Shown here: piece by piece, positions 8,974 to 17,570 of the stretch
How the letters are laid out: each line of letters opens with the position of its first letter
Position numbering within the stretch: the stretch's first letter is position 1
Assembly (NCBI GenBank): GCA_910589195.1
Contig: CAJUTC010000004.1
Coordinates: 62,001-126,000, forward strand
Direction: 5' to 3'
DNA from: an uncultured Lachnospiraceae bacterium
GTDB lineage: Bacteria > Bacillota > Clostridia > Lachnospirales > Lachnospiraceae
DNA length: 64,000 nt
Made by a program: the position numbers and the translations under genes
The notes under the pieces: generated by a model
What the model was told of the DNA's origin: nothing
Seen by the model: the letters and a program-made list of their open reading frames with translations, nothing else
The model's database searches: none

Positions 8974-10875
8974 CTAATCTCTGGGAATCATAATCTCTAA
9001 AGAAGTTCCCTGGAACGATATTAATGTCCGGAAAATATTATGCTTCCAGGCCAGCTTAAGCCTTTGATCGATAATGGGGATTTCCTCTGTTTCGATTCCA
9101 GAAGCCCCCTTTATATAACAGCTTCCCAGGCTGCCAATCTCCATACGATAGATTCCATCCAGATTCCCCTCTTTTGTTTCCTGTCCCTTGGCCTTTCCCG
9201 TATCCTGCGTAATGCAGGGCTTTTCATACGTCATCAAAGACAGCACCACTGTATTGGCATCCTGGCTGCCTTCCCAAGTGTCTGTAATCTGGATATCGCC
9301 ACCCTTTTTCAGGCATGCCTTTCTGATGTAAGACGCTATCTGGCATGGCGGGTAAGCGCCTTCCAAATCCATACAAATCCAGGAGCAGTCCTTTTCAAGG
9401 CAAAACTTCACATCCCTAGCTTTATAGTCCTTTCCGTCCTTTTCCATTATCTGGCCGAATGTAGGAAGGTTGTGATACTGAGACTGCATGGTCCAGATGG
9501 TATACCGCTCCGGTGAAAATGTTTTTTTCGTATAGCTTTCTACCCCCACATCAATAAACATGGGCTGCCCATCTTTATAAATGGTAAAGCTTCCCACATC
9601 ATTATGGTTGTGGCTGTCCGCGTTATCCCCTGCCTTTACTGCCAGGCAAAACCGGCTGTCTCTGGCCACGAACAGGCCCGCGCTCGGAAAATAGCAGTCT
9701 TCTTGCCAATCTGCCCCTTCCTTTCCTTCCACCTGTTTTGCGGCTTCTCTCTTAAGGCTTTCCTGTGCCTGTTCCATAAGTTCTTTATGGCAGAATGCGG
9801 CCTGTACCCGGTACATCAGATTATGCTCTTCCAAATCCAACTGTTCTTCACATTCTTTGTAATCCCGGGCTGCAAAGTCCATTAGTTCCGGATTGCCTGT
9901 CCGTTTCCCGAACAGGTATTCCCTGGCTCTGCAGCGCCCGGCCAATGGAGAGCAGTCTGCGAAATTCACATAATAAGGCCCGGCTACATGAACCTTTTGG
10001 ATATAGGAGGCAATATTTTGAATTTTTTTCTCCTGATAAAGCTTCTCAAAAGCGCCGCCGCTGACCTGGTTTAAGATTTCCATCGCGTTAAACAAAGTAA
10101 GTCCCGCATGGCGGTAATACTGTGCCCCTTCGTCGCAGCAGCCGTCCTCCCCATACTCGTCCAGAAAATAGTCCAAGCTTGCGCAGGCCTTTTTCAGGAT
10201 CCCTTCTTGCGCTGGTTTGGGAAGCTTTCTGGTAAATGCTGCTATCAGTACATTTTGGGTGCACCAGGATGTCCAGTTATTCATGGGCGATTTTCCATCC
10301 CCCATCCACCAGAAATGCTCACTCTGGTAAGGATCCAGCACCCGTTCCTTCAGGTTCTTATCTACCATTTTTGAAATAACCGGACTCACCTTTCCCAAGG
10401 CATCTCTCAGCAAATACTCAGCCATAGCTAAAACGGCGCCTGTTTCCGCAGCGAACAAATCCACAATCGGTCTGGAAACATCTGGCAAGATATGCTGAGG
10501 CGTATCCCGCACATATGTATTATGGGCCGGAAGCTGCCATGCCGATTCCTCACAAATCGCAACAATTCCATTGAGCACCCCGTCTAAGAAGCGCCCCTGG
10601 TACTGGGCACATTCCGCAAGAACCAAAGCATTCAGCACCGTTCTTTTTTGAAACAGCTTACTTTCATAACCGCTGCGGTTTCCGGTCCGGCAAAACTCCA
10701 TAAAATCCGTAGCATAGATAGGAGGAAATTGATAATCCAGCCAGTTTTCCCCCTCTCGGATTAGCTGTTCCCTGTAGGATTTTGGTACTTCTTCCCAGGC
10801 CTTCCGATCTTCGGCTTGTGGATACACGTCAAATAGTCCGGTCAAACCCATATGTTCCCCAATCTCTTTAAACAT
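8974..10875 (-). CDS. Heparinase II/III family polysaccharide lyase-like protein
   Basis: This 633-aa protein has an N-terminal alpha-helical toroid-like half (YATDFMEFCRTGNRSGYE, later YLFGKRTGN) and a C-terminal beta-sandwich half typical of heparinase II/III. The latter contains DSHNHNDVGSFTIYKDG with the conserved His/Asn cluster and MFIDVGVESYTKKTFS. The start at 10875 has GGAGG 5 nt upstream; the ATG 12 nt earlier has no spaced ribosome site. No signal peptide is visible, so it probably acts inside the cell on imported oligosaccharides. Its unsaturated products would be substrates for the GH88 enzyme at the start of the window. It has no close co-directional partner and may be monocistronic. 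Confidence 0.85.
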   Translation of the reverse strand: MFKEIGEHMGLTGLFDVYPQAEDRKAWEEVPKSYREQLIREGENWLDYQFPPIYATDFMEFCRTGNRSGYESKLFQKRTVLNALVLAECAQYQGRFLDGVLNGIVAICEESAWQLPAHNTYVRDTPQHILPDVSRPIVDLFAAETGAVLAMAEYLLRDALGKVSPVISKMVDKNLKERVLDPYQSEHFWWMGDGKSPMNNWTSWCTQNVLIAAFTRKLPKPAQEGILKKACASLDYFLDEYGEDGCCDEGAQYYRHAGLTLFNAMEILNQVSGGAFEKLYQEKKIQNIASYIQKVHVAGPYYVNFADCSPLAGRCRAREYLFGKRTGNPELMDFAARDYKECEEQLDLEEHNLMYRVQAAFCHKELMEQAQESLKREAAKQVEGKEGADWQEDCYFPSAGLFVARDSRFCLAVKAGDNADSHNHNDVGSFTIYKDGQPMFIDVGVESYTKKTFSPERYTIWTMQSQYHNLPTFGQIMEKDGKDYKARDVKFCLEKDCSWICMDLEGAYPPCQIASYIRKACLKKGGDIQITDTWEGSQDANTVVLSLMTYEKPCITQDTGKAKGQETKEGNLDGIYRMEIGSLGSCYIKGASGIETEEIPIIDQRLKLAWKHNIFRTLISFQGTSLEIMIPRD

Positions 10876-11147
10876 AATAACCTCCATTCTCCACTGCTGC
10901 CTGCCGCAATAACGTTCTCCCTGCTTAGCAATGGCACAGAACCTGCCGTTTAAGAAAACTCCGGCATCCGCAACTTTAACCTATGTAATGATACACCTGG
11001 AATTATGGTATGTCAACGTTCCGGCCCGTGGGATTGTTATATACGGATTGTTATATATACTGTTATGTACATACGTTGTATCACAACAGCCAGTGGGGAA
11101 TTCCGCAAAATGGGGCACTAGCATATTTTGCCGGATACTTTGTAATC
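10876..11147. other. Non-coding interval upstream of the lyase gene
   Basis: No convincing gene is present. Near 11030-11065 a short direct repeat GGATTGTTATATA occurs twice about 16 bp apart, followed by AT-rich sequence that could hold the lyase promoter on the minus strand. The rest shows no strong structure. Confidence 0.4.
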
Positions 11148-11196
11148 AAAAAGCGCTGTGTCCCAGCCAGCAAAACCTGACTGCCCCAGCGCTTTT
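11148..11196 (-). terminator. Rho-independent terminator of the matrix operon
   Basis: AAAAGCGCTG and CAGCGCTTTT form a 10-bp stem. On the minus strand the 3-prime arm runs into AGCGCTTTTTGATT. It lies about 50 bp after the stop of the LPKTG gene, the last gene of the operon. Confidence 0.75.
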
Positions 11197-11243
11197 CCAG
11201 AGTGTGTCTGAAAATTGTGTTCCGCCACACTCCAATCATTTAA

Positions 11244-12089
11244 TTAATGTTCTTTTTTCCGCCGTTTCCGAATCAGAAGGATCATCAGCATTCCGCTGAC
11301 AGCAAACATCGTCAGTAGCGGAGCATAGGTTATGGAACCGTCCCCTGTTTTTGGAAGAACCCCCAGAGGCACTAAAACATCCTCAATCATTTCCAGCAGC
11401 GGATTTGTAGCCAGCGGAACGGCTTCATCTTCAATATTCTCCAGATTGGCTAAGGCCGGATCCTCATCTCCGATTGCAGTAGGCGTGGGCGTTTCTCCTC
11501 CGCCTTGGGAGCCGCCACCTCCTCCTCCGCCTCCGCCTCCGTTCCCTCCTCCAAAGGGATCGGAGTTTTTGTTGCTATCCAGTTCTTCTGCTGTAAAAAT
11601 CCAATGGATCTTCCCCACTGCATCCTGAAACTCATTGCCCATGGTTATGGGAACGGTCAAGGAAAGGTCTATTTGTACCTGGCCAGCCTTTTGAAAGGTT
11701 CCTAACAATACATTCTCCGCCAGACCGCCCGGCTGATCTGCCGATCCCTCAGACAGAACCTGTCCGCTTTCCATTACTGTTAATGTCATCTGCTCCAGAA
11801 AGCCTTTTGCCGTTTCTTCTGCCGATTCTGCTCTTAAGTAAATTCTTACCCCCTGGCTGTTGTTAATGGTATTGCTTACAATCACCTTCTGCTCCAAAGT
11901 ATCCCCTGGCATTACGCCTTTGAAATTTTGAAATAAATCCCGTTCCCCGGGCACAGTAACAAATGCTTCTGCACCGCCTTGGTAGGTAATATAAGAATCC
12001 TCTGCCATAGCCTGCCCGGCTGTTCCAGCCATCAGGGCTACTCCTATTATCAGGGCAGCTATCTGTTTTATTCTATTTTTCCTTCTCAT
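11244..12089 (-). CDS. LPXTG-anchored surface protein with TasA-like domain
   Basis: This 281-aa protein has a signal peptide ending around AGQAMA (residues 22-29) and a beta-type domain. A Gly-rich linker (near residues 180-198) with a PTPT motif leads to a sortase signal LPKTG at 245-249, a hydrophobic segment and a basic tail RKRRKK. Its FKGVMPGDTLEQKVIVSNT segment matches the MPG..V.V.NT pattern of the SipW-dependent proteins upstream, so it may be the cell-wall-anchored member that tethers a fibre. It is the last gene, 12 bp after the previous one, with AAGGAGGG before the ATG. No sortase is encoded in the window, so the enzyme must lie elsewhere. Confidence 0.82.
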   Translation of the reverse strand: MRRKNRIKQIAALIIGVALMAGTAGQAMAEDSYITYQGGAEAFVTVPGERDLFQNFKGVMPGDTLEQKVIVSNTINNSQGVRIYLRAESAEETAKGFLEQMTLTVMESGQVLSEGSADQPGGLAENVLLGTFQKAGQVQIDLSLTVPITMGNEFQDAVGKIHWIFTAEELDSNKNSDPFGGGNGGGGGGGGGGSQGGGETPTPTAIGDEDPALANLENIEDEAVPLATNPLLEMIEDVLVPLGVLPKTGDGSITYAPLLTMFAVSGMLMILLIRKRRKKEH

Positions 12090-12101
12090 ATCCGCCCTCC
12101 T

Positions 12102-12710
12102 TTAATCGGCGCTATTTGCTGTCTGGCCACCACTTGTAACCAGGCTATACGCTTCCTGCCCCCAGGCCTCTTTCACTGCCTGATCTGGTCTTGCCTGAAT
12201 CAAGGATGCTGCAACGTGAAGCTGAAACTGAAGTTCATTTCCATATTCATCTTTTTTTGTTGCCAGCGGCTCACACAAATTCACCAGCACTGTTGTTTCC
12301 TTTCCGGGAGCTACTTTTTGAGTATAGTAATAAAATCCATCGCTGCCCAGCTTCCAGCCATTTCCATCCGGGATATCCAGACGGTAATCCTGGCCTGCCT
12401 GAGGCGTTTCATTTATGATTTCCCCATTGGAATTCACCCAGTTGGGAACCAGCGCCACCCGCACATAAGCATCCGTGTTTCCAGTATTGGCTACCGTTAC
12501 ATCCTTTTTCACAAACTGGTTAAATACTTCTTCAACATTCCCCTTAACCACAGCGCCTTCGAACCAGTTGGTTATTTCATTGGTGCCCGCAACTAAATAT
12601 GCCAGTGACGTGCCAGTGGCGGAAGCGCCTAGCAACATTGCTGTTATCATCGCCAGAAAAAATCGTTTCCGGCCCGTTTTCCTGCGTGACCTTCCTTTAT
12701 CAGAATTCAT
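12102..12710 (-). CDS. SipW-dependent TasA-like secreted protein 5
   Basis: This 202-aa protein has a basic N-terminus (RSRRKTGRKR), a hydrophobic stretch and GTSLAYLVAGTNEITNWF, the SipW-type cleavage context. Later segments VANTGNTDAYVRVALVP and WKLGSDGFYYYTQKVAPG are shared with the other TasA-like proteins. The ATG at 12710 overlaps the 3-prime end of the VWA gene by 11 bp. Its GGGAGGAG ribosome site lies inside the VWA coding sequence, so the two are probably translationally coupled. It should be exported and cleaved by the SipW-type peptidase and assemble at the surface with the adhesin. Confidence 0.82.
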   Translation of the reverse strand: MNSDKGRSRRKTGRKRFFLAMITAMLLGASATGTSLAYLVAGTNEITNWFEGAVVKGNVEEVFNQFVKKDVTVANTGNTDAYVRVALVPNWVNSNGEIINETPQAGQDYRLDIPDGNGWKLGSDGFYYYTQKVAPGKETTVLVNLCEPLATKKDEYGNELQFQLHVAASLIQARPDQAVKEAWGQEAYSLVTSGGQTANSAD

Positions 12711-15700
12711 ACTTCTCCTCCCTTAGATATGCAACCTCCCTTACCGCGGCTGCCCCCTGCTTCCCCTGAAACCGGTTTGTTTCCTGTGTTTCATCACTGA
12801 GCCATTGACGGTTGGATAAGTGGTTGACAACCGTTACCTGACCTTTTGGCGTGCTGCTGCTTAATTCAGCAGTTTTAACTGATCCGTCTGCCTGGTAGCG
12901 CCAGGACCAGTTTTCCTTCTCTTCTACGGTATATGCACCTACCGGAAGACCGGTTATGGTTTTGCTTCCTGTACCAGTAATGGAAATCAAAAGGTCAACG
13001 CCGCTATTGGCCTGTCCCGGCTGGCCGGTAACCTGGAACAAGAATACTTGATCCTCTGCTTCCAGCTTATCCCCCTCCCGGTTACCCATATCTTTCTGAA
13101 TCGTTAAGGTGCAGGGAAGTACATGGATTATAAATTGCCCCTTATCCTGCCCGTTTTCGGCTTCGAATTGGCATGGCCGATTCAGGCTGCAAGAGCAGGC
13201 GCTGTGGGCAAACGTAGTATCCTGGGTAATATCCACTTCCCCGATTTTTATTTTTGCTGTTACATACGTGTCCTTTGCCCATTCCCCATTTTCCGGCATT
13301 GGTGAAAATTCATACCCGATTTCCGGTTTTTTATGAGTAGTCCCATCTTCCAATACTGCAAGATCCGCTGGTTTGGATCCATTGCTCCACACAGTTAATG
13401 TTTCGTCCTTATTTGGATCATACGATTCTGGTTTCTCACCCAGATAAATCTGGCTGTCCTTAAAAGTAAGCGTTGGTTTTAAGATGTATACCATTGCTGT
13501 TTTCTTTTTTGGAGTTATCTCCACAGGATCGGATCCGTCTTTGGGTGTTACGGTACAAATAACCGTATACTCTGCATCATCCTTCTCCCATACGGTTCCT
13601 TCCTTAACTTCTAGTTCACCGCTGGTTTTCCCGTTTGGTATAGTATAGCTTGCTACCACTTGTTGGCCTTTTTGAAATGTATATGTAATATCCACATCCC
13701 GGTTATTAATGCCGTCTGGAACAAACCCGTCCGTATATTGGATCAGCTTTTCATAATCCGGCTGGTTTGTTAGATACACGGCCTGATCTGTCACGTTGGT
13801 TTCGTAGCGGATCGGGATATACGCTTCACAAGAGGTAAATGGTGTAACTCCTTTTCCGTCCTTCCATAAGCCGGAACCCTCAGCATTTGTGTTCTTCGTA
13901 CCACCGCCAAATGTTTGACCGTAATCTGGTTCAATGGGAATTTTAATCACCAGCTTTTTCCCTTTTGGTTCCGTTCCTTCTGTTACGAAATTACCATCTG
14001 CGTGAAAGTCAAAGTTGCTGATGTCAACGGTTTTCCCATCAATCATTATTTCTGCATCATCAAACTGCTGTAACTTGCCCCATGTTTCATTTCCCTCGTA
14101 GTCTGCCGTGAAAACGGAAATATCCCTTTCATCGGCTCCCTCCGGAAGCTTAAACTCTGGTGTAATAATATCTCTGATTACCGTTGTTTCGTCTAACGCA
14201 TAATCGGCTGACCCTACTTCCTGGGAAATCTGTTCAAATATATGGTTCAAATCCTGAGCATCCTTTGCCGCCAGATAATACCCTTCCTTTTCAATGCTCC
14301 CTGGAATAGTCAGATTCCGGGCATTGGGATAGTTGGAAGATACATAATGCATATATTGGTCTGTTTGATTAGTAATGGGCTTCTGAGCCGGATTGGCACC
14401 GTCAAATATGCCGATTGTATATATGGTCACCCCATTATCTTTCATGCTTTTTGCGTGTCCGATTGCATCGTTTGCCACCACTTTGCTAAAGGAGCTGTTG
14501 GTAGTGGGAACCCCGTCCGTAAACATAATAACAACCCGGTTCCTTTTTTCTTCGTTCTTGGAATCTTCGCCAAAAATATTTTTTGCATTTGCAAGTCCTA
14601 AGTCAGACCTGGTAGCGCCTTCGGTCTTCAATGAATTGATTGCTGTTATCAGAGCGTCATTTACGCTGCCATCCTGCTGGGCGACCGGAACAAAAGCCTC
14701 CTTAGCCACCTTCTTTCCAGTTTTTATATTGGATCCGCTGGAAAACCCCACAATCGCAATCCTGTGCTGGTCACTTCCATCACTATCCGCAATATTTTCC
14801 ATAAACTGATTTAAAGAGCTTTTCAAAACATCGACCCTTCGGATTGAGCCAGTACCCCAATATAAATTTGCTTGTATAAAATTACTGTCATTAAATGGCT
14901 CAGATCCGCTGCCAGATGATTGAATTGTTACGGTCCTATTATTGGAATCTCGATAAGAATATGTATACTTGCGTCCCAACAGCGCACTCCCGCTTCTATC
15001 AAGTCTAACCGTTGCAAAACTTCCATCCTCTAACTGATATGCCAATTCATTTCCGGCACTTATCCCTTGATACAATCCGCCGTTTGTTATCGTTCTGATC
15101 ACCTTGGTATAAGATGTGGAGGTCATGTTATATTCCATACTCCCGGATTCATCCAATACGAACACAATATCCGTAGGAACCATCTCCGTAACAATGGAAA
15201 CCTGCCCTTCTACGTAAGCCTCCAAAGTCAGCTCATATTTTCCGTGTTCCCCTTCCTTTGGTTCAATGGTTTTCTTAGTGATAACACCATCTGGCTGGAT
15301 CCAGGAATTGGTTCCTTCTTCCATCTCCTCCATTGATGCCGACGCGCGGCTGCGGCTCATTTTTCTTGCCTTTCCTTTAGCGATTGGCGTAAGGAAGGGG
15401 GCAACTTCTGTATAGCTTTGAATATCCCGTTCTACTACTATTGTTTCCCCTAATGCCTGCTGCAGCATATAATCAAAAAACTCTTCCTGCTCTTCTTCCG
15501 GCAAAAGGGAAATCAGAGTTTCTCTCTCTTCCTCATCCAGGCTCCAAAACAGCTTCAGGATCGCTTCCATCGGCATGGCCTCTAATTCCTCTGCTGTGGG
15601 AATCCTGTTTTCCTTTTGGCTGCTTCCGCTGCCAGCTTCCGTGCTGCCTCCGGAACCTGCTCCTATACTGCCGCTTCCGGACGCGTTGCTGCCAGAAGCC

Positions 15701-16578
15701 AGATGTCCCGGCATGCCGCTTCCTTCCGTTTCGGATCCGATCGTTTCTTCTGGGTCTACGATTTCTTCCGGCTTCCCTTCTTCTGCTGCTGTGGTTTCTT
15801 CTGGCCTTGGCGATTCCGTTTCCGCTTCTGTAGTTTCCTCTGGCCTTGGCGCTTTTGTTGCTGCTTCTGTAGGAGCTTCCGGCCTTGGCGATTCCGTTTC
15901 CGCTTCTGTGGTTTCCTCTGGCCTTGGGGATTTTGTTTCCGCTTCCGCAGGAGCTTCCGGCTTTGACGATTCAGTTCCTGTTTCCGCAGGAGCTTCCGGC
16001 CTCGACGATTCGGCTCCTGCTTCTGTAGGGTCTTCCGGTCTTGGCGCCTTTGTTTCTGCCTCCGTGGTTTCCTCTGGCAGGTCTGCAGAATCCGTCACCT
16101 GGGAATGGTCTGGTTTGTCGGAATCGGTTTCCTCTGGTTTTGCTTCCCCTTCCGTTTCCTGCCCCTCTCCCTCAGGTCTTTCCTTTATGGGATCAGAATC
16201 CTCTTTTTTGCCGCTTTCCTCCCTGCTTTCTTCCGCCCCTGCTGATTCATTCTCTTCCAGGTTATCCTTCTGCAGATCGGAATCCTCTTTCTTTCCGCTT
16301 TCTGTTATTTCTTGATTTTCTTCTGCTTCCAGCCCTTCCTTAGGCGTGGTTGTTTCTTCCTTTTCCGTATGAGCTAAGTCCTGTGGCTCCTTAGCCTCAA
16401 GGCCTTCTTGCGGCAGATTTTCTTCCTCTGATAAGCTGGTTTTCCCACTAGCTTCCCTGATATTTCCCAATTCCTGGAATGTACTGGTTCCCGCATACGA
16501 TGGATCCGGCATGTATGCCACCAGCATAAATGCCATGACAAAGCTAAGAATACCGGAAAGGATTCGTTTTCTTTTCAT
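12700..16578 (-). CDS. Large VWA-domain surface adhesin with Pro/Glu/Thr repeats
   Basis: This 1292-aa secreted protein has a signal peptide (KRILSGILSFVMAFMLVAYM), an acidic low-complexity stalk with 13-residue tandem repeats at about 168-268, and a Ser/Gly spacer near 285-320. A VWA domain starts near 468 with the metal-ion-dependent adhesion motif DESGS at 476-480 and VIMFTDGVPTT further on. Several beta-domains follow, the last resembling a SpaA/Cna-B pilin domain (TITGLPVGAYTVEEKE). There is no LPXTG motif or C-terminal membrane segment, which is unusual for a pilus-tip-type adhesin; attachment may depend on the TasA-like or LPKTG partners. The ATG at 16578 has AGAGGTG 6 nt upstream. It lies between two SipW-substrate genes. 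Confidence 0.85.
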   Translation of the reverse strand: MKRKRILSGILSFVMAFMLVAYMPDPSYAGTSTFQELGNIREASGKTSLSEEENLPQEGLEAKEPQDLAHTEKEETTTPKEGLEAEENQEITESGKKEDSDLQKDNLEENESAGAEESREESGKKEDSDPIKERPEGEGQETEGEAKPEETDSDKPDHSQVTDSADLPEETTEAETKAPRPEDPTEAGAESSRPEAPAETGTESSKPEAPAEAETKSPRPEETTEAETESPRPEAPTEAATKAPRPEETTEAETESPRPEETTAAEEGKPEEIVDPEETIGSETEGSGMPGHLASGSNASGSGSIGAGSGGSTEAGSGSSQKENRIPTAEELEAMPMEAILKLFWSLDEEERETLISLLPEEEQEEFFDYMLQQALGETIVVERDIQSYTEVAPFLTPIAKGKARKMSRSRASASMEEMEEGTNSWIQPDGVITKKTIEPKEGEHGKYELTLEAYVEGQVSIVTEMVPTDIVFVLDESGSMEYNMTSTSYTKVIRTITNGGLYQGISAGNELAYQLEDGSFATVRLDRSGSALLGRKYTYSYRDSNNRTVTIQSSGSGSEPFNDSNFIQANLYWGTGSIRRVDVLKSSLNQFMENIADSDGSDQHRIAIVGFSSGSNIKTGKKVAKEAFVPVAQQDGSVNDALITAINSLKTEGATRSDLGLANAKNIFGEDSKNEEKRNRVVIMFTDGVPTTNSSFSKVVANDAIGHAKSMKDNGVTIYTIGIFDGANPAQKPITNQTDQYMHYVSSNYPNARNLTIPGSIEKEGYYLAAKDAQDLNHIFEQISQEVGSADYALDETTVIRDIITPEFKLPEGADERDISVFTADYEGNETWGKLQQFDDAEIMIDGKTVDISNFDFHADGNFVTEGTEPKGKKLVIKIPIEPDYGQTFGGGTKNTNAEGSGLWKDGKGVTPFTSCEAYIPIRYETNVTDQAVYLTNQPDYEKLIQYTDGFVPDGINNRDVDITYTFQKGQQVVASYTIPNGKTSGELEVKEGTVWEKDDAEYTVICTVTPKDGSDPVEITPKKKTAMVYILKPTLTFKDSQIYLGEKPESYDPNKDETLTVWSNGSKPADLAVLEDGTTHKKPEIGYEFSPMPENGEWAKDTYVTAKIKIGEVDITQDTTFAHSACSCSLNRPCQFEAENGQDKGQFIIHVLPCTLTIQKDMGNREGDKLEAEDQVFLFQVTGQPGQANSGVDLLISITGTGSKTITGLPVGAYTVEEKENWSWRYQADGSVKTAELSSSTPKGQVTVVNHLSNRQWLSDETQETNRFQGKQGAAAVREVAYLREEKYEF
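15775..16077 (-). repeat. In-frame tandem repeats of 39 bp in the adhesin stalk
   Basis: About seven to eight units of 13 codons are visible, with a consensus such as PRPEETTEAETES and variants PRPEAPTEAATKA and SKPEAPAEAETKS. The unit length of 39 bp keeps frame, so copy number can vary without disrupting the protein. The resulting acidic, proline-rich stalk would project the VWA domain from the surface. Confidence 0.85.
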
Positions 16579-16599
16579 ACTCTGCACCTCTTTCTGTCT

Positions 16600-17163
16600 T
16601 TATTCTGCAGGCCATCCAGCCGCATCCCATATATTGGAACCGTTATTCGCCCATTGAACTGCCTGAGCATCTACTTGTAAAAAAACAGTACACTTTTTAT
16701 ATTCATTTCCCATCCTTTGGTCAAACGCAACGGCTGTAAAAAAAGCGGCAGTCTGCCCGCCTGCCTCCACCGGCTCCTGATAGTAATACCAGCCATCCTG
16801 CTCCGACCAATCTTCCTGATTCAAAACCAGTTGAATCTGTTCTCCCATTTCCTCATTTCCCATTTCCTTTCCGTTTGCAAGCACAGCGCTTGTTACCGGG
16901 CGCACCCGAATCCAGGCTGTATTCTGCCCGGTATTCTTTACATAAGCGATCTGATCCACAACCTGCCCCGGCATAATCCCTTTCATGCCTCCTTGAAGTA
17001 GTGGTTTTCCGTCTTTCGTTTCCCTGCAAAGCTCAATCTTCACATTTCCTGCTGTAATTACATTCTCTGTCTGTTCATTAGCAGTAAAATATGCCAATGA
17101 GCCGGCTCCCGCAAATGAACAGGCCACGATCGCCATTGCGATTAACAAAACCTTCCTTTTCAT
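16600..17163 (-). CDS. SipW-dependent TasA-like secreted protein 4
   Basis: This 187-aa protein has a signal sequence MKRKVLLIAMAIVACSFAG followed by GAGSLAYFTANEQTENVITAGNVKIEL, the hallmark of SipW-cleaved TasA/camelysin-type proteins. It also has IMPGQVVDQIAYVKNTGQNTAWIRV-like elements and a DGWYYYQEPVEAG segment shared with protein 5. I start at the ATG at 17163; a GTG four codons earlier has no spaced ribosome site. Twenty-one base pairs separate it from the adhesin, so the two are co-transcribed. It lies after a 400-bp structured gap and could begin a second transcript within the locus. Confidence 0.82.
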   Translation of the reverse strand: MKRKVLLIAMAIVACSFAGAGSLAYFTANEQTENVITAGNVKIELCRETKDGKPLLQGGMKGIMPGQVVDQIAYVKNTGQNTAWIRVRPVTSAVLANGKEMGNEEMGEQIQLVLNQEDWSEQDGWYYYQEPVEAGGQTAAFFTAVAFDQRMGNEYKKCTVFLQVDAQAVQWANNGSNIWDAAGWPAE

Positions 17164-17331
17164 ACCTGCTGCCACCTTCCCTTTCTTTCGGCGCTCATTC
17201 CCTTCGCTCTATAATCAAATTGCTGTTTCTCAACCCGCAATTTATTTTCTAAATTCATTTCCAATTTCCAAATTACTACAGAAAGCATAATGTTATATCC
17301 ACTACCTTTCCTGGTCTGATTTCCTTATGTG

Positions 17332-17365
17332 TATGGTTATCCGGAAACCTGCCCGGATAACCATA
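17332..17365. repeat. Perfect 13-bp inverted repeat (stable hairpin)
   Basis: TATGGTTATCCGG and CCGGATAACCATA are exact inverted copies separated by 8 nt. Neither strand shows a following T-tract, so it is more likely an mRNA-stabilising or attenuating hairpin than a full terminator. Confidence 0.65.
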
Positions 17366-17390
17366 GCCACATACAGCCTGCCTTTGTTCC

Positions 17391-17480
17391 AAGTAAACCT
17401 TCATGCGCCCGGATTCGGACGCGCTGCCACCCATGAAAGTCCGGCGGGCGCACCCGGTCTATTTCGCTTTCACCGTTCCA
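17391..17480 (-). repeat. Dispersed structured repeat, copy C
   Basis: On the minus strand this reads GTGCGCCCGCCGGACTTTCA, then a variable centre with GCGTCCG, then GGGCGCATGAAGGTTTACT. This closely matches the 3-prime halves of the copies at 50521 and 52182. The outer TGCGCCC/GGGCGCA and inner GGAC/GTCC pairs give a long imperfect stem. The 5-prime half of the element (CCGCC-GAATA-GGCGG hairpin) is missing or diverged here. Confidence 0.7.
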
Positions 17481-17570
17481 GCCGCCTCTATAATGAGTCA
17501 AATTCCCATTGTGAAAACATGTTGAAACCTTCATTCCTGATCAAAAAAGAATTTCCAATCCCATCTAATC

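Larger units (their letters stand above)
17164..17570. other. Structured intercistronic gap inside the matrix operon
   Basis: This 407-bp non-coding interval separates the sipW/TasA-like 1-3 block from the TasA-like 4/adhesin block. It holds a perfect 13-bp hairpin (17332-17365), one copy of the dispersed structured repeat (17391-17480) and AT-rich sequence near 17215-17300 that could carry a second minus-strand promoter. The hairpin and repeat could partly terminate the upstream transcript. Confidence 0.55.

Noticed and set aside
10931..11299. A 122-codon + strand frame upstream of the matrix operon end
   Set aside because: It runs through the operon terminator hairpin and into the antisense of the LPKTG gene, has no ribosome site, and shows no protein-like pattern.
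15775..16077. Tandem repeats considered as a CRISPR array
   Set aside because: Units are contiguous coding repeats of 39 bp without unique spacers, in a long protein frame, and no cas genes are near.
15575..16315. A 246-codon + strand frame rich in Ser/Gly/Ala
   Set aside because: It is the antisense shadow of the Glu/Pro/Thr stalk repeats of the VWA gene; no ribosome site, and the low-complexity composition follows from the repeats.
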